The notes beneath the pieces were generated by a model that was not told the DNA's origin, searched no databases, and saw only the letters and a program-made list of their open reading frames with translations. Of a stretch of 33,738 nt of DNA, positions 23,428 to 31,363 are shown one piece after another; within the stretch, counting starts at the first letter, position 1, and every line of letters begins with the position of its first letter. The translations under genes and the position numbers were made by a program. The stretch lies in contig DAITPJ010000009.1 of assembly GCA_036833635.1 (NCBI GenBank), positions 1 through 33,738 of the forward strand, in the 5' to 3' direction. Origin of the DNA: Terrimesophilobacter sp036833635. Its GTDB lineage: Bacteria > Actinomycetota > Actinomycetes > Actinomycetales > Microbacteriaceae.

Positions 23428-24352
23428 CCGCCGTGCGCACGCCGGCCTCGCTCGCCGCGAAGGGGACGATGAGGTAGCGGTGGTTCTTCACGGCGTCGAG
23501 CTGGGCGGTCGCGGGGTTCTCCTCGAGCACGCGGATCTTCTTCTCCTTCGTGCTCCAGGCCGCGTCCACGAGCACGATGACGTCGGGATCGGCCGCGATG
23601 ACGCTCTCCCAGTTGTAGCTCGCCCAGGTGTCCTCGACGTCGGCGGCGATGTTGCGAACGCCGATCGTGTCGAGGATGAGTTGCGGGGCCCCGATCCCGG
23701 CGCCCACGTAGGGGATGTCGGAGCCGGAGGAGAACCACAGCGCCGACAGCCCCCGGGAATCGGGTTCGGTCATCGCGAGGGTTTCGCGCTGCCGGGCCAG
23801 GAGGGCCGAGGCGTCCACGCCGAAGATCTCCGCGATCTCGCCGATCTCGTCATCGATATCGTCGAACGTGAGCCGGGCCGGCTGGTAGCCGGCCTCCTTG
23901 CAGGCGGCGGGGGAGACGTAGCTCCGGATGCCGAGGGCGGCCAGGTCGGGACGGGTGCCGGCGCCCTCCGCGGAGAAGTTCGACTCCCATCCGGCGTACA
24001 CGAAGTCGGGCTCTGCCTCGAGTACGACCTCTTGCGATGGAACCTTGTCGGCGAGCACGGGGATGTTCGCGGCGTCGGCCGCCCACTTCTCGGGGACCGG
24101 GCCGTCCTGGAACGCCGTGCCGACTATCCGGTCGCCGAGCCCGAGAGCGAGCAGCATCTCGGTCGAGGTCGACTTGATCGTCACGACGCGCTTGGGCGGT
24201 GCGCCGAGGTCGACGGTGGTTCCGCAGTTGTCGAGCGAGGATCGCTGGGTCGGCGTCGGCTCCGCCGCTGGTTGCGGGGCTGATGCGGCGCAGCCCGCAA
24301 GGAGGAGGGCGGAAGCGGCGAGCGCCGCAAGGCTGAGGCTGTGGCGGGGCAT
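23378..24352 (-). CDS. ABC substrate-binding lipoprotein, probable F420-0 binding
   Basis: 324 residues with a lipoprotein signal (LAASALLLAGC, Cys21) and a periplasmic-binding fold of the cobalamin/siderophore type. NCGTTVDLGAPPKRVVTIKS, STEMLLALGLGDRIVGTA, PDFVYAGWESN, SPAACKEAGYQP, LWFSSGSDIPYVGAGIGAPQ and DPDVIVLVDAAW agree with my memory of the family proposed to bind F420-0 in actinobacteria (a three-gene cassette often beside cofE or fgd). A siderophore or cobamide ligand cannot be excluded from sequence alone. The last residues and TAG stop are contributed by the palindromic element. It heads the operon binding protein-permease-ATPase. Confidence 0.82.
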   Translation of the reverse strand: MPRHSLSLAALAASALLLAGCAASAPQPAAEPTPTQRSSLDNCGTTVDLGAPPKRVVTIKSTSTEMLLALGLGDRIVGTAFQDGPVPEKWAADAANIPVLADKVPSQEVVLEAEPDFVYAGWESNFSAEGAGTRPDLAALGIRSYVSPAACKEAGYQPARLTFDDIDDEIGEIAEIFGVDASALLARQRETLAMTEPDSRGLSALWFSSGSDIPYVGAGIGAPQLILDTIGVRNIAADVEDTWASYNWESVIAADPDVIVLVDAAWSTKEKKIRVLEENPATAQLDAVKNHRYLIVPFAASEAGVRTADAAADLARQLKDLPVE

Positions 24353-24501
24353 GGATTCTCCGGAGGGTCGGCGGGAACGTCGAGGACGCCGGTCGAAACA
24401 TCCGGCATCTGACCTGCCGCCCCAGAACGGGACGCACGCACGACACCACATCCGGTGAAGGGGCCGCCTCCACTGTAGCGCCGTGGCGCCGGGCGCACTC
24501 G

Positions 24502-24507
24502 TAGGCT
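24502..24507 (+). promoter_or_regulatory. -10 element of the lipoprotein gene at 24515
   Basis: TAGGCT, 7 nt before ATG 24515, another leaderless arrangement. The 162-bp divergent region to the importer operon shows no cobalamin riboswitch. Confidence 0.45.
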
Positions 24508-24514
24508 GGGCGAC

Positions 24515-25087
24515 ATGCAGGGACGGCGACGAGTTGGTGCGGGGCACCTGGCTGTCGGTACCGCCGTGGTGGCGATCTGCGCTCTCCTGCTGTCCGGGTG
24601 CACGGTTCCAGCACCGAAGCTGATGCCGGAATGCAGTGACATGGCGGGCGTCGAGGGCGCCGAGCAGCACGAGCTTCAGGATCGCCTCGAGACCTACGGT
24701 CTCTGGTCGCAGACCTGGGACAGCCCGCCCGGCGCCGGCGATCTCGACCACCCGGCGCCGGTCCCCTTCGGGTTCGATCCCGAGAGGAGGGTCTGGCTGA
24801 CCTCGATCCTGCTCGCGCCGGGGGTGAACGGTCGGGTCTCGATCGTCAAGCCGCGGGACGCCCGGGTCTTCGTCTCGTCGAACTGGGGTCGCATGGGGTC
24901 GCTCACCGCGCTCGAGCTGCAGCTCGCAGCGACCCGGAGTGTGGACCTCGTCGGATGCGACGGCATCGCGTTCTATCCCGGCCTTGTCATTGTTGACGGC
25001 CCGGAGTGCGTCGTGTTCGCGGTGCAACGCGAGGGCGAGAATCGCGTGGCGCAGATCCCTGTCCCGTACTTCGGGGCTGAGTGCTGA
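24515..25087 (+). CDS. Hypothetical lipoprotein
   Basis: 190 residues: basic N-terminus, hydrophobic segment and lipobox (ALLLSGC, Cys29), then a soluble domain with Trp-rich WSQTWDSPP and several Cys (residues near the N-terminus of the mature protein, GCDG, PECVVF, and the last residue). I recognise no family. Codon use agrees with its neighbours and a leaderless promoter precedes it, so it is likely real. It is divergent from the importer operon and overlaps a possible GTG of the next gene by 7 bp. Confidence 0.72.
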   Translation: MQGRRRVGAGHLAVGTAVVAICALLLSGCTVPAPKLMPECSDMAGVEGAEQHELQDRLETYGLWSQTWDSPPGAGDLDHPAPVPFGFDPERRVWLTSILLAPGVNGRVSIVKPRDARVFVSSNWGRMGSLTALELQLAATRSVDLVGCDGIAFYPGLVIVDGPECVVFAVQREGENRVAQIPVPYFGAEC

Positions 25088-25146
25088 GGCTCGCGCCCCT
25101 GCGGGACTTCTCCTTCACAGGCCCTGTGGAAACGAGTTCTCCACGA

Positions 25147-26392
25147 ATGCCGCACGCTGCGCAGGTCGCGAGGCGCTCCCGCCGCGAGTTCGGCCACACC
25201 GGGCTCGCCGCCCGCAACGGGTTCGCCTCCCCGCAGAAGCTATTGCAGCAGATCACCAAGGTCACCGCGCGGGAGGCCAGCCAGCTCGTCGCCCTCGGTA
25301 CCGCCATCGGTGACGCCGAGGCGACCCGCGAACTTCTCGACATCGGCGTGACCGAGATCGGCGGGGTGCCGGTCGAGACGGCCTGGGATGAGCCGATCTG
25401 CCGGGCCGTGACGACGGGGGCGCTGAGCATCGAGTGCGCCGACGCCCTGCGTCGCGGACTCGGCAGGCCCGAGGGCGACGTCACGGCGGAAAGGTTGCGA
25501 GAGCTTGCCACCCAACTCCTGACCGGCTACGGAGAGCTCCCTGCGGACGCGCTTTTCCAGCGGGCGCGTGCCGAGCGCGACCTCAACGATCTCGAGGGGA
25601 TCGCCGCGCGACAGCAGGAGCAGTACCTGCAGGGCGGATTCCGTCTGTTCCGCAAGGCCAACGGCATGTACGGGTATGCCGGTCAGGCCGATCCGGAGTC
25701 CGCCGCCGTGCTCATGGGCGCACTCGATCCCCTGACGAGTCCCCGCCGAGGGGGCCCGCGTTTCACGCGACCCGAGGAGATCGCTCGCGCGAAGGCGATC
25801 GTCGACGATCCCCGCACGGACGAACGGATCACGCTCGACGGCCTCGTAGCGCTCGTCAAGGCAGGCAGCGGGCTCGACCCGCAGACGATGCCCTCCGGCG
25901 ACCACACGCTCGTGAAGGTCATCGTGCCGGTCAAGGTCGCCGAGCGTTCCGGTACACGACCTCAGGGGTTCGGCGTCATCGAGTCCACCGGGACGACCAT
26001 TGCGGTTGGGACGGCCGAAGCTGCCCTGTGCGACGTCGGATGGCAGGAAGTCATGATCGACGAGTGCGGCAATCCANNNNNNNNNNNNNNNNNNNNNNNN
26101 NNNNNNNNNNNNNNNNNNNNNNNNNNNNNNNNNNNNNNNNNNNNNNNNNNNNNNNNNNNNNNNNNNNNNNNNNNNNTTCCATCACCTGCTGCTCCACGAC
26201 CACCAGTGGGAGGTCCACCGGGGTGCCGACGGGCGGTATCGGCTCACACCTCCGGCCGCCGTCGATTCGGATCGGGTGGCCATCCTTCTGGAGAGCAAGA
26301 ATCTCCTCATCCGGGAGCGGCAGAGACCACGCGGGCCGAATCGACGACCGGATGAAGCCGCCGTGCGTCCCGCCGTCGCGCTGCTCAATTGA
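25147..26392 (+). CDS. DUF222/HNH endonuclease-domain protein (13E12-like), split by a gap
   Basis: Member of the repetitive actinobacterial DUF222-HNH family. ARRSRREFGHTGLAARNGF, TREASQLVALGTAIGDAEAT and FRLFRKANGMYGYAGQADPE mark DUF222; after the gap FHHLLLHDHQWEVHRG (from 26177 on) is the end of the HNH motif. The HNH core itself lies in the 100-N gap. The missing part should be a multiple of 3, probably near 60 codons judged from relatives, so more than 100 bp. Frames on each side are clean. The N-terminus is short: relatives usually have 50 or more residues before ARRSRRE. ATG 25147 is used; GTG 25081, overlapping the lipoprotein stop, is also in frame. A 5' truncation is possible. Confidence 0.85.
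26077..26176. other. Assembly gap (100 N) in the DUF222/HNH gene
   Basis: Placeholder run of exactly 100 N hiding the HNH core. The family is multicopy in actinobacteria, which explains why assembly broke here. Confidence 0.95.
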
Positions 26393-26395
26393 GCA
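26382..26395. promoter_or_regulatory. Perfect 14-bp palindrome, candidate operator
   Basis: TGCTCAATTGAGCA, overlapping the stop codon of the HNH gene. It lies just upstream of where the -35 of the following operon would be and 70 bp before its first gene. Perfect symmetry and AT-rich centre suit a dimeric repressor or activator site; no regulator gene is in the window. Confidence 0.5.
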
Positions 26396-26418
26396 ATCCC
26401 GGCCCTGCGCAAACGTCC

Positions 26419-26424
26419 TATGCT
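26419..26424 (+). promoter_or_regulatory. -10 element of the pyrimidine-type operon
   Basis: TATGCT, followed by a leader of about 35 nt with the Shine-Dalgarno GGAGGA before ATG 26465. The -35 is weak, as expected of an activator-dependent promoter. Confidence 0.4.
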
Positions 26425-26464
26425 CGATGGATACCCGGGACACAACTCGACGTGGAGGAACCCC

Positions 26465-27313
26465 ATGACTGTCGTACGCGCCGCCATCACCCAGACCACC
26501 TGGACCGGCGACAAGGAATCGATGATCGCGAAGCACGAGCAGTTCGCCCGTGACGCCGCGGCCGACGGGGCCCAGGTCATCTGCTTCCAGGAGCTCTTCT
26601 ATGGGCCGTACTTCGGCATTACCGAGGACAAGAAGTACTACGCATACGCCGAGCCGGCCGACGGGCCGATCGTCCAGCGCTTCGCCAAGCTGGCCAAAGA
26701 GCTCAACATGGTCATGGTTCTCCCCATCTACGAGGAGGACATGACGGGCGTGTACTACAACACCGCCGTCATCGTCGACGCGGACGGCACGATCCTGGGC
26801 AAGTACCGCAAGCACCACCTGCCGCACCTCGACAGGTTCTGGGAGAAGTTCTACTTCCGCCCCGGAAACATGGGCTACCCGGTGTTCGACACCGCGGTCG
26901 GCAAGATCGGTCTCTACATCTGCTACGACCGCCACTTCCCCGAGGGCTGGCGCGAACTGGGTCTGAACGGCGCGCACATCGTCTTCAACCCGAACGCGAC
27001 GAAGCCCGGCCTCTCCAACCGCCTATGGGAGGTTGAGGGACCGGCGGCCGCCGTGGCCAACGGCTACTTCGTGCTCCAGCCGAACCGCGTCGGCCGGGAG
27101 GACAACGAGTACGGAGAGCTGGCCGTCGACTTCTACGGCACGAGCCAGGTCATCGACCCGCGGGGCAATTTCGTGGGCGAGCGCGGCTCGGGAACAGACG
27201 AGGAGATCCTCATCCGCGACCTCGACATGGACATGGTGCGGCAGATGCGCGACGACTGGCAGTTCTACCGCGACCGCCGTCCGGACTCGTACACGAAGAT
27301 CTCGGCCCCGTAG
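26465..27313 (+). CDS. Nitrilase-superfamily amidohydrolase, probable beta-ureidopropionase
   Basis: 282 residues. The nitrilase triad is visible: Glu43 in FQELFYGPYFG, Lys116 in GKYRKHHLPH and Cys153 in YICYDRHFPEGWR. HLPHLDRFWEKFYFRPGN and PNATKPGLSNRLWE are typical of N-carbamoyl-beta-alanine amidohydrolases, which release beta-alanine, ammonia and CO2 from ureidopropionate. Position directly before a dihydropyrimidinase gene supports this, as the two catalyse consecutive steps. GGAGGA precedes ATG 26465. Confidence 0.9.
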   Translation: MTVVRAAITQTTWTGDKESMIAKHEQFARDAAADGAQVICFQELFYGPYFGITEDKKYYAYAEPADGPIVQRFAKLAKELNMVMVLPIYEEDMTGVYYNTAVIVDADGTILGKYRKHHLPHLDRFWEKFYFRPGNMGYPVFDTAVGKIGLYICYDRHFPEGWRELGLNGAHIVFNPNATKPGLSNRLWEVEGPAAAVANGYFVLQPNRVGREDNEYGELAVDFYGTSQVIDPRGNFVGERGSGTDEEILIRDLDMDMVRQMRDDWQFYRDRRPDSYTKISAP

Positions 27314-27340
27314 CCGCGTTTCGCCGATCGACTGCCCGCT

Positions 27341-27375
27341 GGTTGAGTAGCCGCCAGGGGCGGCGTATCGAAACC
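27341..27375 (+). repeat. Half unit of the GGTTGAGTAG palindromic family
   Basis: A single 35-bp half: GGTTGAGTAG, inner hairpin GCCGCC/GGCGGC, CGTATCGAAACC. It is the same length as the left half at 23305-23339. It lies between beta-ureidopropionase and dihydropyrimidinase genes and could form a small intercistronic hairpin in their mRNA. Confidence 0.85.
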
Positions 27376-27392
27376 GAGACGATTCGAACACC

Positions 27393-27400
27393 AAGGAGGT
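27393..27400 (+). promoter_or_regulatory. Perfect Shine-Dalgarno of the dihydropyrimidinase gene
   Basis: AAGGAGGT, 6 nt before ATG 27407, full complement to the 16S rRNA tail. It fixes the start and promises high translation in a genome region where many genes lack a leader. Confidence 0.8.
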
Positions 27401-27406
27401 AAGTCG

Positions 27407-28823
27407 ATGAAGACTTTGATCAAGAACGGCACCGTCGTCAACTCGACCGGCACAGCATCCGCCGACGTGCTCATCGACGGCGAGACGATCGCCGCCGTGC
27501 TCGCCCCCGGCTCGCAGCTGCTCGGCTTCGACGTCGAGGCGAACGTCGACACCGTGATCGATGCGACAGGAAAGTACGTCATCCCAGGCGGCGTCGACGC
27601 GCACACCCACATGGAGATGCCCTTCGGCGGCACGAACGCGAGCGACACGTTCGAGACGGGAACGCGCGCGGCCGCGTGGGGCGGCACGACGAGCATCGTC
27701 GACTTCGTCGTGCAGTACCCGGACCAGAACGTGCTCGACCAGTACCACGCGTGGCACGAAAAGGCGGCAGGCAACTGCGCGATCGACTACGGGTTCCACC
27801 AGATCCTCTCCGACGTGCAGGACTCATCGCTCACCGCGATGGACGAGCTCATCAAGGAAGGCGTCTCGAGCTTCAAGCTCTTCATGGCCTACAAGGGCGT
27901 CTTCCTCTCGGATGACGGCCAGATCCTGCGCGCGTTCCAGAAGGGCGCGCAGAACGGCGCGCTCATGATGATGCACGCCGAGAACGGCGCCGTCATCGAC
28001 GTGCTCGTCAGGCAGGCCATCGAGGCCGGAAACACGTCCCCCTACTACCACGGGCTCACTCGGCCTTGGCAGGCGGAGGAGGAGGCCACCCATCGCGCGA
28101 TCATGATCGCGAACCTCACCGGCGCCCCGCTCTACGTCGTGCACGTGAGCGCCAAGCAGGCTGTGGAGCAGATCGCCCACGCGCGCGACCTCGGCCAGAA
28201 CGTGTTCGGCGAGACCTGCCCCCAATACCTGTACCTCTCCCTCGAGGAGCAGCTCGGTGCTCCCGGTTTCGAGGGTGCGAAGTGGGTGTGCTCGACCCCG
28301 CTGCGTTCACGTGCAGAGGGTCACCAGCACCACATGTGGCAGGCGCTGCGCACCAACGACATCCAGATGGTCTCGACCGACCACTGCCCGTTCTGCATGA
28401 AGGGCCAGAAGGACATGGGGATCGGAGACTTCTCGAAGATCCCCAACGGCATCGGCTCCGTCGAGCACCGCATGGACCTGCTCTACCAGGGCGTCGTCGA
28501 GGGCAACATCTCGCTTGAGCGCTGGGTGGAAGTGACATCGACGACCCCCGCGCGCATGTTCGGCATGTACGGCAAGAAGGGCGTCATCCAGCCCGGCGCC
28601 GACGCGGATGTCGTGGTCTACAACCCGAACGGCCACACCTCGATCGGCGTGGACAAGACCCACCACATGAACATGGACTACTCGGCGTGGGAGGGCTTCG
28701 AGATCGACGGGCACGTCGACACCGTGCTCTCGCGCGGCAAGGTCATCGTCGACGACGACGAGTACGTCGGCGCAAAGGGCGACGGCAAGTACTTCAAGCG
28801 CGGCCTCAGCCAGTACCTCATCT
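27407..28823 (+). CDS. hydA: Dihydropyrimidinase / D-hydantoinase (last bases in gap)
   Basis: Opens the ring of dihydrouracil, dihydrothymine or hydantoins to N-carbamoyl amino acids. 472 codons are present. The binuclear metal site is complete: His66 and His68 in DAHTHMEM, carboxylated Lys157 in SSFKLFMAYKG, His190 in MMHAENG, His246 in YVVHVSAKQ and Asp325 in STDHCPF. The visible end, FKRGLSQYLI, is the usual C-terminus of the family, and the single T left before the N run may begin the stop codon, so little or nothing of the protein is missing. Substrate range (pyrimidine or hydantoin) cannot be told from these residues. Confidence 0.93.
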
Positions 28824-28923
28824 NNNNNNNNNNNNNNNNNNNNNNNNNNNNNNNNNNNNNNNNNNNNNNNNNNNNNNNNNNNNNNNNNNNNNNNNNNNNN
28901 NNNNNNNNNNNNNNNNNNNNNNN
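28824..28923. other. Assembly gap (100 N) after dihydropyrimidinase
   Basis: Placeholder run of exactly 100 N of unknown true length between two genes of the same operon. A further small gene could be hidden here. The flanks share no duplicate. Confidence 0.95.
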
Positions 28924-29946
28924 ATGGATTTCGGAGCAGTACTCCAGACCCACCCGCCCGCGGCCCGCACCGTCGCGCTCGCGAAACTTGCGGAGCAGCA
29001 CGGCTTCAGCCACGTGTGGACGTTCGACTCGCACCTGCTCTGGCAGGAGCCGTACGTCATCTACAGCCAGATCCTGGCCGAGACGCACAAGGTCATGGTC
29101 GGCCCGATGGTCACCAACCCGGCGACGCGCGACTGGACCGTCACGGCATCCATCTTCGCGACGCTGAACGAGATGTACGGCAACCGCACGATCTGCGGCA
29201 TCGGCCGTGGCGACTCCGCCGTGCGCGTGACCAACGGGGCGCCCACGAACCTGACGACTCTGCGCGAATCGATCCACGTCATCCGGGAACTGGCGAACAG
29301 CCGCAGCGTCGAGTACAACGGGGCGCAACTCCAGTTCCCGTGGAGCCACGGCTCGGCGCTCGAGGTATGGGTCGCCGCGTACGGGCCGCTCGCCCTCAAG
29401 CTCACGGGCGAGGTGGGCGATGGCTTCATCCTGCAGCTCGCCGACCTCGACGTCGCCGAATGGATGATCGGGACCGTGCGCAAGGCGGCGAAGGAGGCGG
29501 GCCGCGACCCGGATGCGATCAAGTTCTGCGTCGCAGCGCCCATGTACGTCGGCGACGACCTCGAGCACATGCGGGACCAGTGCAGGTGGTTCGGCGGGAT
29601 GGTCGGCAACCATGTCGCCGACATCGTGAGCAAGTACGGCGAAGGCTCCGCCGTTCCCAAGGCGCTCACCGACTACATCAAGGGTCGCGAGGGCTACGAC
29701 TATAACCAACACGGACAGGCCGGCAACACGCACGCCGACTTCGTGCCCGACGAGATCGTCGAGCGGTTCTGCGTGCTCGGCAGCGCAGATGCCCACATCG
29801 CCAAGCTCAAGGAGTTCAAGAACATGGGCGTCGACCAGTTCGCGGGATACCTCCAGCACGACAACAAGGAAGAGACGCTTCGGGTCTACGGTGAGACTGT
29901 GATCCCGGCACTGCGTGACCACATCATCGCGAAGAAAGAGAACTGA
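28924..29946 (+). CDS. LLM-class oxidoreductase of the CPS_4043 type (F420 or FMN)
   Basis: 340 residues, starting at the first base after the gap with MDFGAVLQTHPPAARTV, the normal N-terminus of its family. FSHVWTFDSHLLWQEPYVIY, GPMVTNPATRDWTVTASIFA, CGIGRGDSAVRV, WVAAYGPLALKLTGEVGDG and FGGMVGNHVADIV place it in the luciferase-like subfamily that I know as CPS_4043-type F420-dependent oxidoreductases, related to methylenetetrahydromethanopterin reductase. The substrate is unknown. It stands between dihydropyrimidinase and an aminotransferase (6-bp spacing), so a redox step in the same catabolic route is likely. Cofactor choice is inferred from the family. Confidence 0.88.
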   Translation: MDFGAVLQTHPPAARTVALAKLAEQHGFSHVWTFDSHLLWQEPYVIYSQILAETHKVMVGPMVTNPATRDWTVTASIFATLNEMYGNRTICGIGRGDSAVRVTNGAPTNLTTLRESIHVIRELANSRSVEYNGAQLQFPWSHGSALEVWVAAYGPLALKLTGEVGDGFILQLADLDVAEWMIGTVRKAAKEAGRDPDAIKFCVAAPMYVGDDLEHMRDQCRWFGGMVGNHVADIVSKYGEGSAVPKALTDYIKGREGYDYNQHGQAGNTHADFVPDEIVERFCVLGSADAHIAKLKEFKNMGVDQFAGYLQHDNKEETLRVYGETVIPALRDHIIAKKEN

Positions 29947-29951
29947 GAAGA

Positions 29952-31298
29952 ATGGCCGCACACCACGACGTCGACAGCGCCGAGGGCAAACTCTCGTACG
30001 ACCTCGACCGGGCGCACGTGTTCCACTCCTGGTCAGCGCAGGGGGCGCTCAAGCCGTTCGTACCGGCGGGTGCGCTGGGCAGCACGATGTGGGACTACGA
30101 CGGCAAGGAGTATCTCGACTTCTCGAGCCAGCTCGTCAACATGAACATCGGGCACCAGCATCCGAAGGTCATCGCCGCGATCAAGGCGCAGGCCGACGTG
30201 CTCACGATGATCGCGCCCTCGCACGCGAGCCTCCCGCGCGGGGAGGCCGCCAAGCGGATCCTCGCCAAGGCTGGGCCGTCGTTCAACCGGGTGTTCTTCA
30301 CGAACGGCGGTGCGGATGCGAACGAGAACGCCATGCGGATGGCGCGGCTCGTGACGGGGCGCGACAAGATCCTCTCCCAGTACCGGTCGTACCACGGCAA
30401 CACGGGCGCCGCGATCGGCGCGACCGGCGACTGGCGCCGCGTGCCGAACGAGTACGCACGCGGGCACGTGCACTTCTTCGGGCCATTCCTCTACCGCAGC
30501 GAGTTCTGGGCGACGACGCCGGAGGAGGAGTGCGAGCGCGCGCTTCACAGTCTCGAACGCATCATGCAGGCTGAGGGCCCCAAATCGATCGCGGCGATCC
30601 TCGTCGAGAGCGTTCCGGGGACCGCCGGCATCCTTGTTCCGCCGCCCGGCTATCTCGCTGGTCTTCGCGCCCTCGCCGACAAGTACGGCGCGATGCTCAT
30701 CCTCGATGAGGTCATGGCCGGGTTCGGCCGAACGGGGGAGTGGTTCGCCTTCCAGGCCGACTACGGCGACGGCGCGAACAGCGTCGTGCCCGACCTCATC
30801 ACCTTCGCCAAGGGCGTGAACTCCGGCTACGTGCCGGCGGGCGGGGTCGTCCTCTCCGAGTCGATCGCGAATGCCTTCGTCGACGAGGTCTTCCCCGGTG
30901 GGCTCACCTACTCTGGCCACCCGCTCGCGATGGCCTCGATCGTCGCCACGCTCGACGCCATGGAAGACGAGGCCATTGTCGAGAACGCCGCGATGATCGG
31001 CCGCGACCACCTCGCGCCCGGACTTGCGGAGCTGCAGGCGAAGCATCCGATGATCGGCGAAGTACGAGGGCTCGGGGTTTTCTGGGCACTCGACCTCGTC
31101 GCGGACCGCAGCACGCGCGAGCCCGTCAACGCCGCCGTGATCGGCGCGCTCAAGACCGAGCTCATGACGCGGGGGTTGCTGCCCTTCGCCTCGGAGAACC
31201 GCATCCACGTCGTGCCACCATGCGTGGTGACACCGGATGAGGTGGCACGGGCCCTGGCGATCTACGACGAAGCGTTCACGGCCGTCGAACGCGGCTAA
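29952..31298 (+). CDS. Class III aminotransferase, probable beta-alanine (or taurine):pyruvate transaminase
   Basis: 448 residues of the PLP fold-type I omega-aminotransferases. FFTNGGADANENAMRMAR, SYHGNTGAAIGATGDWRR, LILDEVMAGFGRTGEWFAF and the PLP lysine Lys287 in ITFAKGVNSGYVPAGG are present; TYSGHPLAMASIVATLDAME follows. In this operon the expected substrate is beta-alanine or 3-aminoisobutyrate from the ureidopropionase step, giving a semialdehyde. Similarity to taurine:pyruvate transaminases leaves that alternative open. A stem-loop follows the stop. Confidence 0.88.
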   Translation: MAAHHDVDSAEGKLSYDLDRAHVFHSWSAQGALKPFVPAGALGSTMWDYDGKEYLDFSSQLVNMNIGHQHPKVIAAIKAQADVLTMIAPSHASLPRGEAAKRILAKAGPSFNRVFFTNGGADANENAMRMARLVTGRDKILSQYRSYHGNTGAAIGATGDWRRVPNEYARGHVHFFGPFLYRSEFWATTPEEECERALHSLERIMQAEGPKSIAAILVESVPGTAGILVPPPGYLAGLRALADKYGAMLILDEVMAGFGRTGEWFAFQADYGDGANSVVPDLITFAKGVNSGYVPAGGVVLSESIANAFVDEVFPGGLTYSGHPLAMASIVATLDAMEDEAIVENAAMIGRDHLAPGLAELQAKHPMIGEVRGLGVFWALDLVADRSTREPVNAAVIGALKTELMTRGLLPFASENRIHVVPPCVVTPDEVARALAIYDEAFTAVERG

Positions 31299-31313
31299 GG
31301 CTGCCGCATCCTG

Positions 31314-31348
31314 TGCGCGGCTGTACACTGCGAGGTCGCAGCCGCGCA
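31314..31348 (+). terminator. Stem-loop after the aminotransferase gene
   Basis: Perfect 10-bp stem TGCGCGGCTG (31314-31323) and CAGCCGCGCA (31339-31348), 15 bp after the aminotransferase stop and directly before the DUF177 promoter. There is no T tract. Confidence 0.55.
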
Positions 31349-31351
31349 GTC

Positions 31352-31357
31352 TAGGCT
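31352..31357 (+). promoter_or_regulatory. -10 element of the DUF177-rpmF-rnc-mutM cluster
   Basis: TAGGCT, 6 nt before GTG 31364, the leaderless spacing seen at coaD and others. It restarts transcription of the core cluster after the catabolic operon. Confidence 0.45.
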
Positions 31358-31363
31358 TGTGCG

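Noticed and set aside
24353..24514. Cobalamin riboswitch before the importer operon
   Set aside because: The conserved B12-box and core pieces I would expect are not seen in the 162 bp, and the importer is better explained by F420-0.
25105..25135. Further member of the 88-bp palindrome family (TTCTCCTTC beside a CACAGGCCCTGTG palindrome)
   Set aside because: The palindrome is short, the CTCCTTC lies on one side only, and there is no second arm or shared interior.
31314..31363. tRNA-like or small RNA gene between aminotransferase and DUF177
   Set aside because: Only a single GC stem and a -10 hexamer are present; there is no cloverleaf or T-loop sequence. No tRNA or rRNA was seen anywhere in the window.
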